64,000 bases of DNA from Sphingomonas lacusdianchii (GCF_022664395.1 NZ_JAKRET010000012.1:62001-126000); one strand, 5' to 3'; positions 7,571 to 15,635 are shown, counted from the stretch's first letter. Translations and numbers: made by a program. Notes: generated by a model not told the origin, from the sequence alone.

Positions 7571-8226
7571 CCCGGCTGGCCGTATTCGATTGCGACGGGA
7601 CGCTAGCCGACGGGCAGGCGAATATCTGCACCGCAATGGCGCTGGCCTTTGCCGATACCGGCTTGCCCGCGCCCGATCCGCGACAGGTGCGCCGGATTGT
7701 CGGATTGAGCCTGCCGCAGGCGGTCGCGCAACTGGTGCCCGACAGCACGCCCGACCTGCACGAAGCGGTGGCCGAGGGGTATAAGCAGCATTTCCGGGCG
7801 ATGCGGATCGATGGCCGGCTGCGCGAGGAACCGCTGTTTCCCGGTATCGTCGATGCGCTGGTCGCGCTGCGCGACCGGGGATGGCGGCTGGGCGTGGCGA
7901 CCGGCAAGTCCGATCGCGGGTTGCGGCTGCTGCTCGCGCATCACCGGATCGCCGATTATTTCGTCACGCTGCAGACCGCCGATCGGCATCCGTCCAAACC
8001 GCATCCGGCGATGCTGCACGCGGCGATCGCCGAGGTTGGCGGCGCGCCGGACACGACCGTGATGATCGGCGACACCGGTTTCGACATGGCGATGGCGCGG
8101 ACGGCGGGCGCGCGGGCGATCGGCGTCGAATGGGGCTATCATCCGCCGCACGAGTTGACCGCCGCCGGCGCCGACCGGCTGTGCGCCGATGCCGCGCTGC
8201 TTCCCGTCCTACTGGAGATGCCATGA
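7567..8226 (+). CDS. HAD-IA family hydrolase (phosphoglycolate-phosphatase-like)
   Basis: 219 residues from ATG 7567 (ATGA overlap with the PaiB-like gene). All four HAD motifs are visible: DCDGTLADG (nucleophile and acid Asp), VATGKSDRG (Thr/Ser), the Lys of PSKPHPAM, and GDTGFDMAMA. The small helical cap sits between motifs I and II. The substrate is unknown; sphingomonad relatives are usually annotated as Gph-type phosphatases. Cytoplasmic. Confidence 0.9.
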   Translation: MTRLAVFDCDGTLADGQANICTAMALAFADTGLPAPDPRQVRRIVGLSLPQAVAQLVPDSTPDLHEAVAEGYKQHFRAMRIDGRLREEPLFPGIVDALVALRDRGWRLGVATGKSDRGLRLLLAHHRIADYFVTLQTADRHPSKPHPAMLHAAIAEVGGAPDTTVMIGDTGFDMAMARTAGARAIGVEWGYHPPHELTAAGADRLCADAALLPVLLEMP

Positions 8227-8432
8227 CGCCCGACCATTTGGCGCGCAATCGCTGGCTGATGCTGGTCGCGATCCGCATCGTCACCGCGATGGGGGCGGTG
8301 TTCGGCGTGATCGTGCTGGCGCGCGCGCCCGGCACGGGCATGCGCGTGCTGGGCGTGGCGATCGTGCTGTCGGCGCTGTACGCGATGGCGGTGGTGCCGC
8401 GCGGGCTGACCGCCAGGTGGCGCAGCCGGTGA
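8223..8432 (+). CDS. Small two-helix membrane protein
   Basis: 69 residues; ATG at 8223 overlaps the HAD gene stop (ATGA) and the last bases overlap the ATP12 start (GTGA). Two hydrophobic spans (VAIRIVTAMGAVFGVIVLA and VLGVAIVLSALYAMAVV) flank a short Gly/Met linker; the C-terminus is basic (LTARWRSR). Its position directly before the ATP12 chaperone gene may be meaningful for ATP synthase or membrane-complex assembly, but that is speculation. Confidence 0.75.
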   Translation: MTPDHLARNRWLMLVAIRIVTAMGAVFGVIVLARAPGTGMRVLGVAIVLSALYAMAVVPRGLTARWRSR

Positions 8433-9109
8433 AGCGGTTCTGGAAAGACGTGACGGTTTCTCCCGCGGGCGAGATCGCGCTCGACGCCCGGCCGGTGCGC
8501 ACGCCCGGGCGGCTGCCGCTGGTCGTGCCCTATCCGGCATTGGTTGAAGCGATCGCGCAGGAATGGCGCGATGTCGGCGAGACGGTCGACCCGCGGGCGA
8601 TGCCGCTGACCGGTCTTGCCAATGCCGCGATCGAACGGGTGGCGGCCGATCCCGCGGCATTTGCGGGCGGATTGGCGGTCTATGGCGGTAGCGACCTGCT
8701 CTGCTATCGCGGCGAAGGTCCGCTGGCCGATCGGCAGGCGGCGGCATGGGATCCGGTGCTCGACTGGGCGCGCACTCGGTTCGACGTGACCTTCACCGTC
8801 ACCGACGGAGTGATGCCGGTCGAACAGCCGCCGCGCACGCTGGCGCGGTTGCGCGAGGCGGTGGTGGCGCTGTCGCCATGGGTGCTGGCGCCGTTGTCGC
8901 CGATCGTCGGGCTGACCGGGTCGCTGCTGCTGGGGCTGGCGCTGGTCGAGGGGGCGATCACCGCCGATGCGGCGTGGGCGGCGGCGCATGTCGACGAGGA
9001 CTGGCAGGCCGAGCAATGGGGCGAGGATGCGCTGGCCGCCGAGACCCGCGCGGCGCGGGCGGCCGAATATCGCGCGGCGGTGCGGTTCTTCGAACTGGTC
9101 AGCGGCTGA
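8429..9109 (+). CDS. ATP12-family F1-ATPase assembly chaperone
   Basis: 226 residues from GTG 8429 (GTGA overlap). The family binds the F1 alpha subunit during ATP synthase assembly in mitochondria and alphaproteobacteria. Visible marks: KRFWKDV at the start, PVRTPGRLPL, LVEAIAQEWRDVGETVDPRAMPLTGL, YRGEGPLADRQAAAWDPVL and LSPIVGLTGSLLLGLALVEG. Last gene of the crcB run; it ends 11 bases inside the convergent LacI gene. Confidence 0.9.
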   Translation: MKRFWKDVTVSPAGEIALDARPVRTPGRLPLVVPYPALVEAIAQEWRDVGETVDPRAMPLTGLANAAIERVAADPAAFAGGLAVYGGSDLLCYRGEGPLADRQAAAWDPVLDWARTRFDVTFTVTDGVMPVEQPPRTLARLREAVVALSPWVLAPLSPIVGLTGSLLLGLALVEGAITADAAWAAAHVDEDWQAEQWGEDALAAETRAARAAEYRAAVRFFELVSG

Positions 9110-10109
9110 CCGGACCGCAGGAACCGCCGATCCTGAGCGACAAAGTGGCGGTAAGCGGGGCGTCGGCGGCGGCGCCCTCGATCCGGTCGATCAGCCGTTC
9201 GGTCACCGCCGCCGCCATGTCGGCGATCGGGCGGTGGACAGTGGTGAGCGCCGGGGTGAGCATCCGCGCGAGGATGCTGCCGTCAAAGCCGATGACCGAC
9301 AGGTCGCCGGGCACCGACAGCGCCATGCCCGCCGCAACCTTCAGCACCGCCGCCGCCATCACGTCGTTGGCGGCGAAGATCGCGGTCGGGCGGGGATTGC
9401 GGGTCAGCAGCGTTTGCGCCGCGATCACGCCGGCGTCGAAACCGTAATCGCCCTCGGCCTCTGCCGACAGCGTTATGCCATATGCGGCGAGGCTCTCGAC
9501 GAAGCCGGCCCGGCGCTCGCGGGCCGAATGGGCGGCGGCGGGACCGGACAGCAGCGCGACGTGGCGATGGCCGAGCGCGACCAGATGGTCGGCGACCACG
9601 CGCGCCGCACCGCGTTCGTCGGACACCAGCACCGCGTCATAGCCCGATAGCGCAACCGACGACAGCGCCACCGCCGGCACTCCCGCCAGTCCATCGGCGA
9701 CTCCGGCCAGACCCGATACCGGCGGCACGACGACCACGCCGTCAACGCGCGAACGCTGCACGAAATCGCGCACGTCCGCCGCCGGATCGCCCGCCAGCGC
9801 GACCGGATGGACGACCAGTTCGTAGCCGCGCGCCGCCGCCGCACCGACCATGCCGCGTTGCAGGGGATCGAGCACCAGCGCGTTGCGATCGTTATGGACC
9901 AGCCCGAGCAGATAGGAACGCCCGGTGGCAAGACCGCGCGCACGGGCGCTGGGGCGGAAGTTCAACCCGGCGATCACCCCCTCCACCGCCTCGCGCGTCG
10001 CGGCATTGACCAGCGGCGACCGGTTGAGCACGCGCGATACGGTGCGGATCGACACCCCCGCACGGGCGGCGACATCGGCGATGGTGGTGCCGGCGAGCGG
10101 CCGCGTCAC
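9099..10109 (-). CDS. LacI-family transcriptional regulator
   Basis: 336 residues from GTG 10109; the longer frame upstream is antisense-like and is discarded. The N-terminal helix-turn-helix TIADVAARAGVSIRTVSRVLNR is followed by the hinge (FRPSARARGLATGRS) and a periplasmic-binding-like sugar domain (YLLGLVHNDRNALVLDPLQRG, FAANDVMAAAVLKVA, SVIGFDGS). It is the third gene of the uxuA-gntR-lacI run, only 5 bases after gntR, so it likely regulates sugar-acid genes. A LacI-type palindrome occurs at 49630-49641, a possible target. The inducer is unknown. Confidence 0.92.
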   Translation of the reverse strand: MTRPLAGTTIADVAARAGVSIRTVSRVLNRSPLVNAATREAVEGVIAGLNFRPSARARGLATGRSYLLGLVHNDRNALVLDPLQRGMVGAAAARGYELVVHPVALAGDPAADVRDFVQRSRVDGVVVVPPVSGLAGVADGLAGVPAVALSSVALSGYDAVLVSDERGAARVVADHLVALGHRHVALLSGPAAAHSARERRAGFVESLAAYGITLSAEAEGDYGFDAGVIAAQTLLTRNPRPTAIFAANDVMAAAVLKVAAGMALSVPGDLSVIGFDGSILARMLTPALTTVHRPIADMAAAVTERLIDRIEGAAADAPLTATLSLRIGGSCGPVSR

Positions 10110-10114
10110 CGGCG

Positions 10115-10867
10115 TCAGACGCGCAGGCGCCGGGCGACCATGCCCCGCTGCGTCTCGATCTCCGACCGCGCGCGGCGCAGCACCTCGACCTCGGTCGCGG
10201 CCAGCAGGTCGTCGACAACGCGGCGCAGATGGTCGCGCATCGTCTGCCGCGCCAGGGCCGGGTCCTGCGCCCGCAGCGCGTCGACGATCAGCCGATGTTC
10301 CTCGACCCGGGGCTGGACGCCCTCGCGCCGCGCCTCGGCGAACATGTGCGCACTGAGGGGGGCACGGTCGCGCAGGTTCCACAACATCTCGACCACCGCC
10401 GCGATCACCGTGTTGCCGGTCGCCTCGGCGATGCGCAGGTGGAAGCGGCGATCGGCCTCGATCGCAGCGGGATCGGCCGGGTCGACCGCCGCCATCGCCG
10501 CCAGCGACGCGTCGAGATCGGCCAGCGCCTCGGCATCGTTCACCGTCGCCGCGACCGCTGCCGCCTCCCCTTCGAACAGGATGCGCGCCTCGATCAGTTC
10601 GAACGCGCCGACGTCCAGCTCGGCGGGCGACGCCCCGTCGGCGGAAGTGGCAATGACATACAGGCCGGAGCCGTGCCGCGCCTCGACCAGGCCACGAATT
10701 TCGAGCGCGATCATCGCCTCGCGCACCGTCGGGCGGCTGACCGCGAAGGTTTCGGCCAGGTCGCGTTCGCCCGGCAGCCGCGTGCCGACCGGATAGCGGC
10801 CCTCGTCGATCGCGGTGGCGATGGCGGTGGAGACCCGCTGGTAAAGTTTTTCGGTGCGCTGCTTCAT
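10115..10867 (-). CDS. GntR-family regulator with FCD domain (UxuR/ExuR-like)
   Basis: 250 residues from ATG 10867. The winged helix is clear: VGTRLPGERDLAETFAVSRP followed by TVREAMIALEIRGLVEARHGSG. The C-terminal all-helical FCD ligand domain contains the Asp/His metal-type residues (FHLRIAEATGN, VEEHRLIVDALRAQD). Relatives beside uxuA respond to hexuronates or aldonates. It lies 48 bases after uxuA on the same strand. A strong palindrome upstream of uxuA (12164-12180) is the natural candidate operator. Confidence 0.92.
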   Translation of the reverse strand: MKQRTEKLYQRVSTAIATAIDEGRYPVGTRLPGERDLAETFAVSRPTVREAMIALEIRGLVEARHGSGLYVIATSADGASPAELDVGAFELIEARILFEGEAAAVAATVNDAEALADLDASLAAMAAVDPADPAAIEADRRFHLRIAEATGNTVIAAVVEMLWNLRDRAPLSAHMFAEARREGVQPRVEEHRLIVDALRAQDPALARQTMRDHLRRVVDDLLAATEVEVLRRARSEIETQRGMVARRLRV

Positions 10868-10915
10868 CGCCCCGACCGATCCCATAGCCGTCCGGCGGTT
10901 ACAATAGGGCAGCGC

Positions 10916-12082
10916 TCAACCCGCCGCCGCGTGGGCGATGCCCAGTTCCAGCCCGCGCAATTCGGCCAGCCCGCGCATCCGCCCGAGCAGCGAATAGCCC
11001 GGGTTGGTGCGCCGGCCGAGATCGTCGAGCATCTGGTGCCCGTGATCGGGCCGCATCGGGATGCTGCGCCCTTCCCCCCGTGAGACGTCATGGACCGCCG
11101 CGACGACCGCCGCCATCTTCGCATCGCCGCGCAGATGCTCCGCCTCGTGGAACGCCGTGTCGCCGCCTTCGCGGTCCACCGAGCGGAGGTGGAGGAAGCC
11201 GATGCGGCTGCCCAGCCGCCGGACCATCCCGGGCAGGTCGTTGTCGGCACGCACCCCGAAGGATCCGGTGCAGAAGCATAGTCCGTTCGCGGGGTTGGGG
11301 ACGGCATCGAACAGCGCGGCGACATCGGCTTCGGTGCTGACGACGCGCGGCAGGCCGAAGATCGGAAAGGGGGGATCGTCAGGATGCACGACCATGCGGA
11401 TGCCGAGCGCCTCGGCATGCGGGCAGACCGCATCCAGAAACGCGATCAGATTGGCACGCAACCGATCGGCGTCGATCCCGGCATAGTTGGCGATGGCATC
11501 GCGGAACTGTGCGGAAGTGAAGCTTTCCTCCGCACCGGGCAGGCCGGCGAGGATCGTCGCCTCCAGCGTCGTGCGCGCCGCATCGTCCATCGCCGCGAAC
11601 CGGCGCGCCGCGGCCTCGACCAGCGCCGGGCGATAGTCGCGCTCGGCACCGGGGCGCTGCAGGATATGGATGTCATAGGCGGCGACCGCTTCCCATTCGA
11701 AGCGCAGCGCGCGCGCGCCGTCGGGCAGCGGCCATGCAAGGTCGGTCCGCGTCCAGTCGAGCAGCGGCATGAAGTTGTAGGTGACGACGGTGATGCCTTC
11801 CGCCGCGAGGTTGGTCAGGCTCCGGCGATAGGCATCGATATAGCGGTCCCAGCCGGGGCCGCGCGTCTTCAGGTCGTCATGGACGGGCAGGCTTTCGACC
11901 ACCGTCCAGCCAAGCCCGGCCTCGGCGATCATCGCCTTGCGCGCGGCGATCGTATCGCGCGGCCACACGCTACCGTTGGGAATGTCGTGCAGCGCGGTGA
12001 CGACCTCCGTCGCTCCCGCCTGCCGGATCGCGGCCAGCGTCACGGGATCGGACGGGCCGAACCACCGCATCGTCTGTGTCAT
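10916..12082 (-). CDS. uxuA: Mannonate dehydratase
   Basis: 388 residues from ATG 12082, preceded by GGAGGG at workable spacing. UxuA converts D-mannonate to 2-keto-3-deoxygluconate in glucuronate catabolism. Conserved blocks: MRWFGPSDPVTLAAIRQAG, GATEVVTALHDIPNGSVWP, VVHPDDPPFPIFGLPRVV, LCFCTGSFGVR, MRPDHGHQMLDDLG and NPGYSLLGRMRGLAELRG. The family is a Mn/Fe-dependent TIM barrel of this length. First gene of an operon with two regulators. A second, unrelated mannonate dehydratase type (ManD, enolase superfamily) is encoded at 48334-49578. Confidence 0.95.
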   Translation of the reverse strand: MTQTMRWFGPSDPVTLAAIRQAGATEVVTALHDIPNGSVWPRDTIAARKAMIAEAGLGWTVVESLPVHDDLKTRGPGWDRYIDAYRRSLTNLAAEGITVVTYNFMPLLDWTRTDLAWPLPDGARALRFEWEAVAAYDIHILQRPGAERDYRPALVEAAARRFAAMDDAARTTLEATILAGLPGAEESFTSAQFRDAIANYAGIDADRLRANLIAFLDAVCPHAEALGIRMVVHPDDPPFPIFGLPRVVSTEADVAALFDAVPNPANGLCFCTGSFGVRADNDLPGMVRRLGSRIGFLHLRSVDREGGDTAFHEAEHLRGDAKMAAVVAAVHDVSRGEGRSIPMRPDHGHQMLDDLGRRTNPGYSLLGRMRGLAELRGLELGIAHAAAG

Positions 12083-12163
12083 CAGCAACTGGCCACCCTC
12101 CCCGTCCGCACCGACCCGAGATCGGTTTTCGCGGACGGGGATAGGATATTCGAACCCCCCTTG

Positions 12164-12192
12164 CCAATATCGAATATTGGACAGTCCAATAT
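12164..12192. promoter_or_regulatory. Probable operator of the uxuA operon
   Basis: CCAATAT-CGA-ATATTGG (12164-12180) is a perfect 7-bp inverted repeat, and a third half-site CCAATAT follows at 12186-12192. It lies 82-110 bases upstream of the uxuA start on the minus strand. The size and AT-centred symmetry suit a GntR/FCD dimer, so the neighbouring regulator (10115-10867) is the likely ligand. Inference from pattern and position only. Confidence 0.6.
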
Positions 12193-12415
12193 CGGGATCA
12201 GGCGAGGGTCAGTCCGACGTCGGCATTGCCGCACGTGACGTTTCAATAGGGGCAGATGGTGTGGGCAGCGTCGACGAGCTTCTGCGCAAAGAATAGCTGG
12301 CTCGCGCCGACGATCGTCGCGCACAGCGGCATGATACCCGAACGGCTCGCCGCGTTGCATGCCGAAGTCACCGCGCTGCGGTCCGCTTTGGCCAAGGCAT
12401 TGACCTGATTACCCC

Positions 12416-12444
12416 TTGGCCGCCCGGGTGCCAGAACATATATT
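12416..12444 (+). promoter_or_regulatory. Promoter of the radical-SAM/UdgX cassette
   Basis: TTGGCC (12416-12421), a 17-base spacer and TATATT (12439-12444, five of six matches to TATAAT). The predicted start seven bases after the -10 element is base 12451, the A of the ATG, so the transcript would be leaderless; consistently there is no Shine-Dalgarno sequence before 12451. Confidence 0.6.
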
Positions 12445-12448
12445 GAAC
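12434..12448. promoter_or_regulatory. LexA (SOS) box, GAAC-N7-GAAC
   Basis: GAAC (12434-12437), ATATATT, GAAC (12445-12448) is an exact match to the alphaproteobacterial LexA operator (GTTC-N7-GTTC read on the other strand). It covers the -10 element and ends two bases before the start codon of the radical-SAM gene, an ideal place for repression. The match and position are directly visible; LexA control is inferred. Confidence 0.75.
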
Positions 12449-12450
12449 GC

Positions 12451-13698
12451 ATGGCGCAACTCGACACTCGCGAAAAGCTGGCGATCCTGGCCGATGCCGC
12501 CAAATATGATGCGTCGTGCGCGTCCTCGGGTACTGCCAAGCGCAATTCGCGTGACGGCAAGGGCATCGGTTCAACCGAGGGCATGGGCATCTGCCACGCC
12601 TATGCGCCCGATGGCCGCTGTATTTCGCTCCTGAAAATCCTGCTGACGAACAGCTGCATCTTCGACTGCCACTACTGCATCAACCGCAAATCGTCGAACG
12701 TCCGCCGCGCGCGCTTCACCGCGCAGGAAGTCGTCGCGCTGACGCTCAGCTTCTATCGCCGCAACTATATCGAAGGGCTGTTCCTGTCGTCGGGGATCAT
12801 CGGATCGTCCAACTATACGATGGAGCAGATCGTCGAGGTCGCGCGGTCGCTGCGGGAGGATCATGACTTTCGCGGATACATCCACCTCAAGACCATTCCC
12901 GATGCCGATCCCGAACTAGTTCATTTGGCCGGGGTCCATGCCGACCGGGTGTCGATCAACGTCGAACTGCCCACCGTCGGCGGGTTGAAGCGGTTGGCCC
13001 CGGAGAAGTCCGGGCCGCAGATCGAGGGGGCAATGAAGGACGTCGCCCATGCGATCGAGGACGGGCGCGATGCGCGCAAACGCTACAGGTCCGCACCAAA
13101 ATTCGCACCGGCGGGTCAATCGACGCAGATGATCGTCGGTGCCGACGCCGCGACCGACAGCGAGATCGTCGGCAAGGCGGCAACGCTGTACGACCGCTTC
13201 GCACTGCGCCGCGTCTATTATTCGGCATTCAGCCCGATCCCGGAAGCGTCGGCGGTGCTGCCGCTGCAACGCCCGCCGCTGATGCGCGAGCATCGGCTGT
13301 ACCAGTCGGACTGGCTGATGCGCTTCTACGACTATCGCCCCGACGAGGTGCGCGCGGCGGCCGATGACGCGACGGGGATGCTGCCCCTCGATATCGATCC
13401 CAAGCTGGCCTGGGCATTGAAGTTTCGCGATCGCTTTCCCGTCGATGTGAACCGCGCGCCGCGCGAGATGCTGTTGCGCGTGCCGGGGATGGGGGTGAAG
13501 GCGGTCAATGCGATCCTGACTGCGCGGCGCTGGCGGCGGCTGGCGCTGGCCGATGTCGCGCGGCTGACGGTGTCGATCGCCAAGCTGCGGCCGTTCATCG
13601 TCGCCGACGACTGGCGGCCGGTGGTGCTGTCGGACCGCGCCGAGTTGCGGCCGCTGGTGGCGCCGAAGAAGGCGGACCAGATGGAGCTGTTCGGCTGA
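12451..13698 (+). CDS. Putative DNA modification/repair radical SAM protein (UDG-linked)
   Basis: 415 residues. The radical-SAM cluster motif C-X3-C-X2-C is at residues 69-76 (CIFDCHYC). SAM-domain blocks follow (YIEGLFLSSGIIGSSNYTMEQ has the typical Gly/Ser run; IHLKTIPDADPELV; DRVSINVELPT). The C-terminus has a helix-hairpin-helix-like LLRVPGMGVKAVNAILTARR, a DNA-binding element. This matches the family I recall as TIGR03916, co-occurring with the DUF4130/UDG protein found two genes downstream. The chemistry is not established. Promoter and LexA box directly upstream point to damage induction. Confidence 0.9.
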   Translation: MAQLDTREKLAILADAAKYDASCASSGTAKRNSRDGKGIGSTEGMGICHAYAPDGRCISLLKILLTNSCIFDCHYCINRKSSNVRRARFTAQEVVALTLSFYRRNYIEGLFLSSGIIGSSNYTMEQIVEVARSLREDHDFRGYIHLKTIPDADPELVHLAGVHADRVSINVELPTVGGLKRLAPEKSGPQIEGAMKDVAHAIEDGRDARKRYRSAPKFAPAGQSTQMIVGADAATDSEIVGKAATLYDRFALRRVYYSAFSPIPEASAVLPLQRPPLMREHRLYQSDWLMRFYDYRPDEVRAAADDATGMLPLDIDPKLAWALKFRDRFPVDVNRAPREMLLRVPGMGVKAVNAILTARRWRRLALADVARLTVSIAKLRPFIVADDWRPVVLSDRAELRPLVAPKKADQMELFG

Positions 13699-13775
13699 CG
13701 GTGAAAACCGCTCGCAAGAGAAACCTCCCTTCACCCCCGCCGTTGGTCTGGCCGAACCACGCAAAGGAAATCTCC

Positions 13776-14252
13776 ATGGCCGACGCCCGCATCTATGCCG
13801 ACCTGAAGGCCGATCACGACCGGCACCGCGACCTGCTTCAGCGTATCGACGCGGCGAGCGGCGACGAGCGCGCCGAGCTGTTCGAGGAATTCCGCGTCGA
13901 GGTATCGGCGCATGCCGCCGCCGAAGAGGAAGCGCTGTACGCGACGATGCTCGCCAACCCCGACCTGCGCGACGAGGCGCGGCATTCGGTGTCCGAGCAT
14001 AAGGAAATCGACGATTATCTGGGTGAGATTGCCAAGCTCGATCCGGCGAGCAACGAGTGGAACCAGCGCTTTGCCGAGATGCGCCACCGTTACGAACATC
14101 ATATCGACGAGGAAGAGGTAGAGATGTTCCCCGCCGCCGCCAAGGAATTGAGCGACGAAGAGGAAGCGCGGATCGCGACGGTGTTCGAGGAGCGCAAGCC
14201 CAAGGAACTGGAAATCGCCGAATCGACCGAAGTGGGCGACGATCGCGACTGA
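13776..14252 (+). CDS. Hemerythrin HHE-domain protein
   Basis: 158 residues from ATG 13776, preceded by AAAGGAAATCTCC. Four-helix hemerythrin/HHE pattern: LKADHDRHRDLLQRID, EFRVEVSAHAAAEEEALY, SVSEHKEIDDYLGEI and MRHRYEHHIDEEEVEMFP supply the His/Glu residues for a diiron (or single-metal) site. Such proteins bind O2 or NO or serve as iron/oxidative-stress proteins. It sits between the radical-SAM gene and udgX and overlaps the latter by one base (TGATG), so it is part of the cassette. Its role there is unknown; protecting the oxygen-sensitive Fe-S cluster is one possibility. Confidence 0.92.
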   Translation: MADARIYADLKADHDRHRDLLQRIDAASGDERAELFEEFRVEVSAHAAAEEEALYATMLANPDLRDEARHSVSEHKEIDDYLGEIAKLDPASNEWNQRFAEMRHRYEHHIDEEEVEMFPAAAKELSDEEEARIATVFEERKPKELEIAESTEVGDDRD

Positions 14253-15631
14253 TGCGCGTCGCGACGCTGGCGGCAGCGGATGATTTCGACGGGTGGCGCG
14301 ATGCCGCCCGGTCGCTCGCCGCGCAGCGCGTCGCGCCGTCCGAAGTGGTGTGGCAGATCGGCGACCTGCCCACCGACCTGTTCGGCGACGAGGCGATCGT
14401 CGACAGCAATGCCCCCGCCCCCCGCGTGCCGCGTGCCTTCATCGATCTGGCGCGGACGGTGGCGATGCATGCCGATCCCGAGCGCTTCGCGCTGCTCTAT
14501 GCGATGCTCACCCGCCTGATCGCCGAGCCGCGGCTGATCGACGACAAGGCCGATCCGGCGCTCCGGCGGCTGGAGGAGATGGCCAAGGGGGTGCGGCGCG
14601 ACATCCACAAGATGCGCGCCTTCCTGCGGTTCCGGGAGGTCGAGGAGGAGGGCGGCACCCGCTTCGTCGCGTGGTTCGAACCCGAGCATCACATCGTCCG
14701 CCACAATGCGCGCTTCTTCGTGGACCGGTTCGCGGCGATGCGCTGGTCGATCCTGACGCCGGAGGTGTCGCTGCACTGGGATGGCGAGACGCTGAACGAA
14801 GGGCCGGGCGGGACCAAAGCCGACGCCCCTGATGGCGACCCGGTCGAGGAAGTCTGGAAGACCTATTACGCATCGATCTTCAATCCCGCGCGCCTGAAGA
14901 AAGGCGCGATGCTGAAAGAGATGCCGCGCAAATATTGGAAGAACATGCCCGAAACCGCGCTGGTCCCGGCGCTGATCGCAGGGGCACAGGCACGCGAGGC
15001 GGCGATGATCGAGACGGCACGGGCGGCCCCCGGCGGCAATAGCGAGGTGGCGTGGGCCGCATTGCGCGAGGAGGCGGCGGGGTGCCAGCGCTGCCCGCTA
15101 TGGAAGCCGGCAACGCAGACCGTGTTCGGCGAGGGGCCGGTCGATGCCGCGATGATGGTGGTCGGCGAACAGCCGGGCGATCAGGAGGATCTGGCCGGGC
15201 GGCCGTTCGTGGGGCCGGCGGGACAGGTGTTCGACCGGGCGATGGCCGCGGCAGGGATCGACCGGTCGCGGGTCTATGTCACCAACGCGGTCAAGCATTT
15301 CAAGTTCGAGCCGCGTGGCAAACGGCGCATCCATGCGAAGCCCGGCGTGGGCGAGATCGATGCCTGCCGCTGGTGGATCGAACAGGAGCGCGGCATCCTG
15401 CGCCCGCGCATGACGGTGGCGCTGGGGGCGACGGCGGCACGGTCGCTGACCGGTAAGACGGTGACGATCTCACGCGAGCGCGGACGTGTACTGACGCTGG
15501 CCGATGGCGGGGCGGCGTGGATCACGGTGCATCCGAGCTTCCTGCTGCGACTGCCGGATAAAGTGCAGGCAGAAGAAGAGTTTGCGCGGTTCGTCGAGGA
15601 CCTGAAGGGCGCGGCGGCGGCGATGGCGTGA
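14252..15631 (+). CDS. udgX: DUF4130-UdgX fusion: uracil-DNA-binding glycosylase family protein
   Basis: 459 residues. About 1-245 is a DUF4130/TIGR03915-type domain (ATLAAADDFDGWRDAARSLA, MAKGVRRDIHKMRAFLRFRE, WFEPEHHIVRHNARFF). About 260-459 is a UDG superfamily domain of UdgX type: motif GEQPGDQEDLAGRPFVGPAG at 305, the R-loop KRRIH at 357-361 whose His forms a covalent bond to uracil-DNA in characterised UdgX, and motif HPSFLLR at 427. TNAVKHFKFEPRGK is typical of UdgX. Four Cys near the domain start (CQRCPLW) fit the Fe-S cluster. Starts one base inside the hemerythrin stop. Confidence 0.93.
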   Translation: MRVATLAAADDFDGWRDAARSLAAQRVAPSEVVWQIGDLPTDLFGDEAIVDSNAPAPRVPRAFIDLARTVAMHADPERFALLYAMLTRLIAEPRLIDDKADPALRRLEEMAKGVRRDIHKMRAFLRFREVEEEGGTRFVAWFEPEHHIVRHNARFFVDRFAAMRWSILTPEVSLHWDGETLNEGPGGTKADAPDGDPVEEVWKTYYASIFNPARLKKGAMLKEMPRKYWKNMPETALVPALIAGAQAREAAMIETARAAPGGNSEVAWAALREEAAGCQRCPLWKPATQTVFGEGPVDAAMMVVGEQPGDQEDLAGRPFVGPAGQVFDRAMAAAGIDRSRVYVTNAVKHFKFEPRGKRRIHAKPGVGEIDACRWWIEQERGILRPRMTVALGATAARSLTGKTVTISRERGRVLTLADGGAAWITVHPSFLLRLPDKVQAEEEFARFVEDLKGAAAAMA

Positions 15632-15635
15632 GGCC

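Larger units (their letters stand above)
12083..12450. other. Divergent control region between uxuA and the repair cassette
   Basis: About 370 bases. It holds the uxuA operator-like palindrome (12164-12192) on the left and the LexA box plus promoter (12416-12448) on the right. In between (12240-12410) both strands have short open frames of roughly 50 codons with equal GC3, so neither can be chosen; no gene is called there. Confidence 0.7.

Noticed and set aside
12243..12590. Short ORFs on both strands between uxuA and the repair cassette
   Set aside because: Both strands are open with similar codon composition (plus strand from about 12248, minus strand ending at 12243), no ribosome-binding site decides between them, so neither is called.
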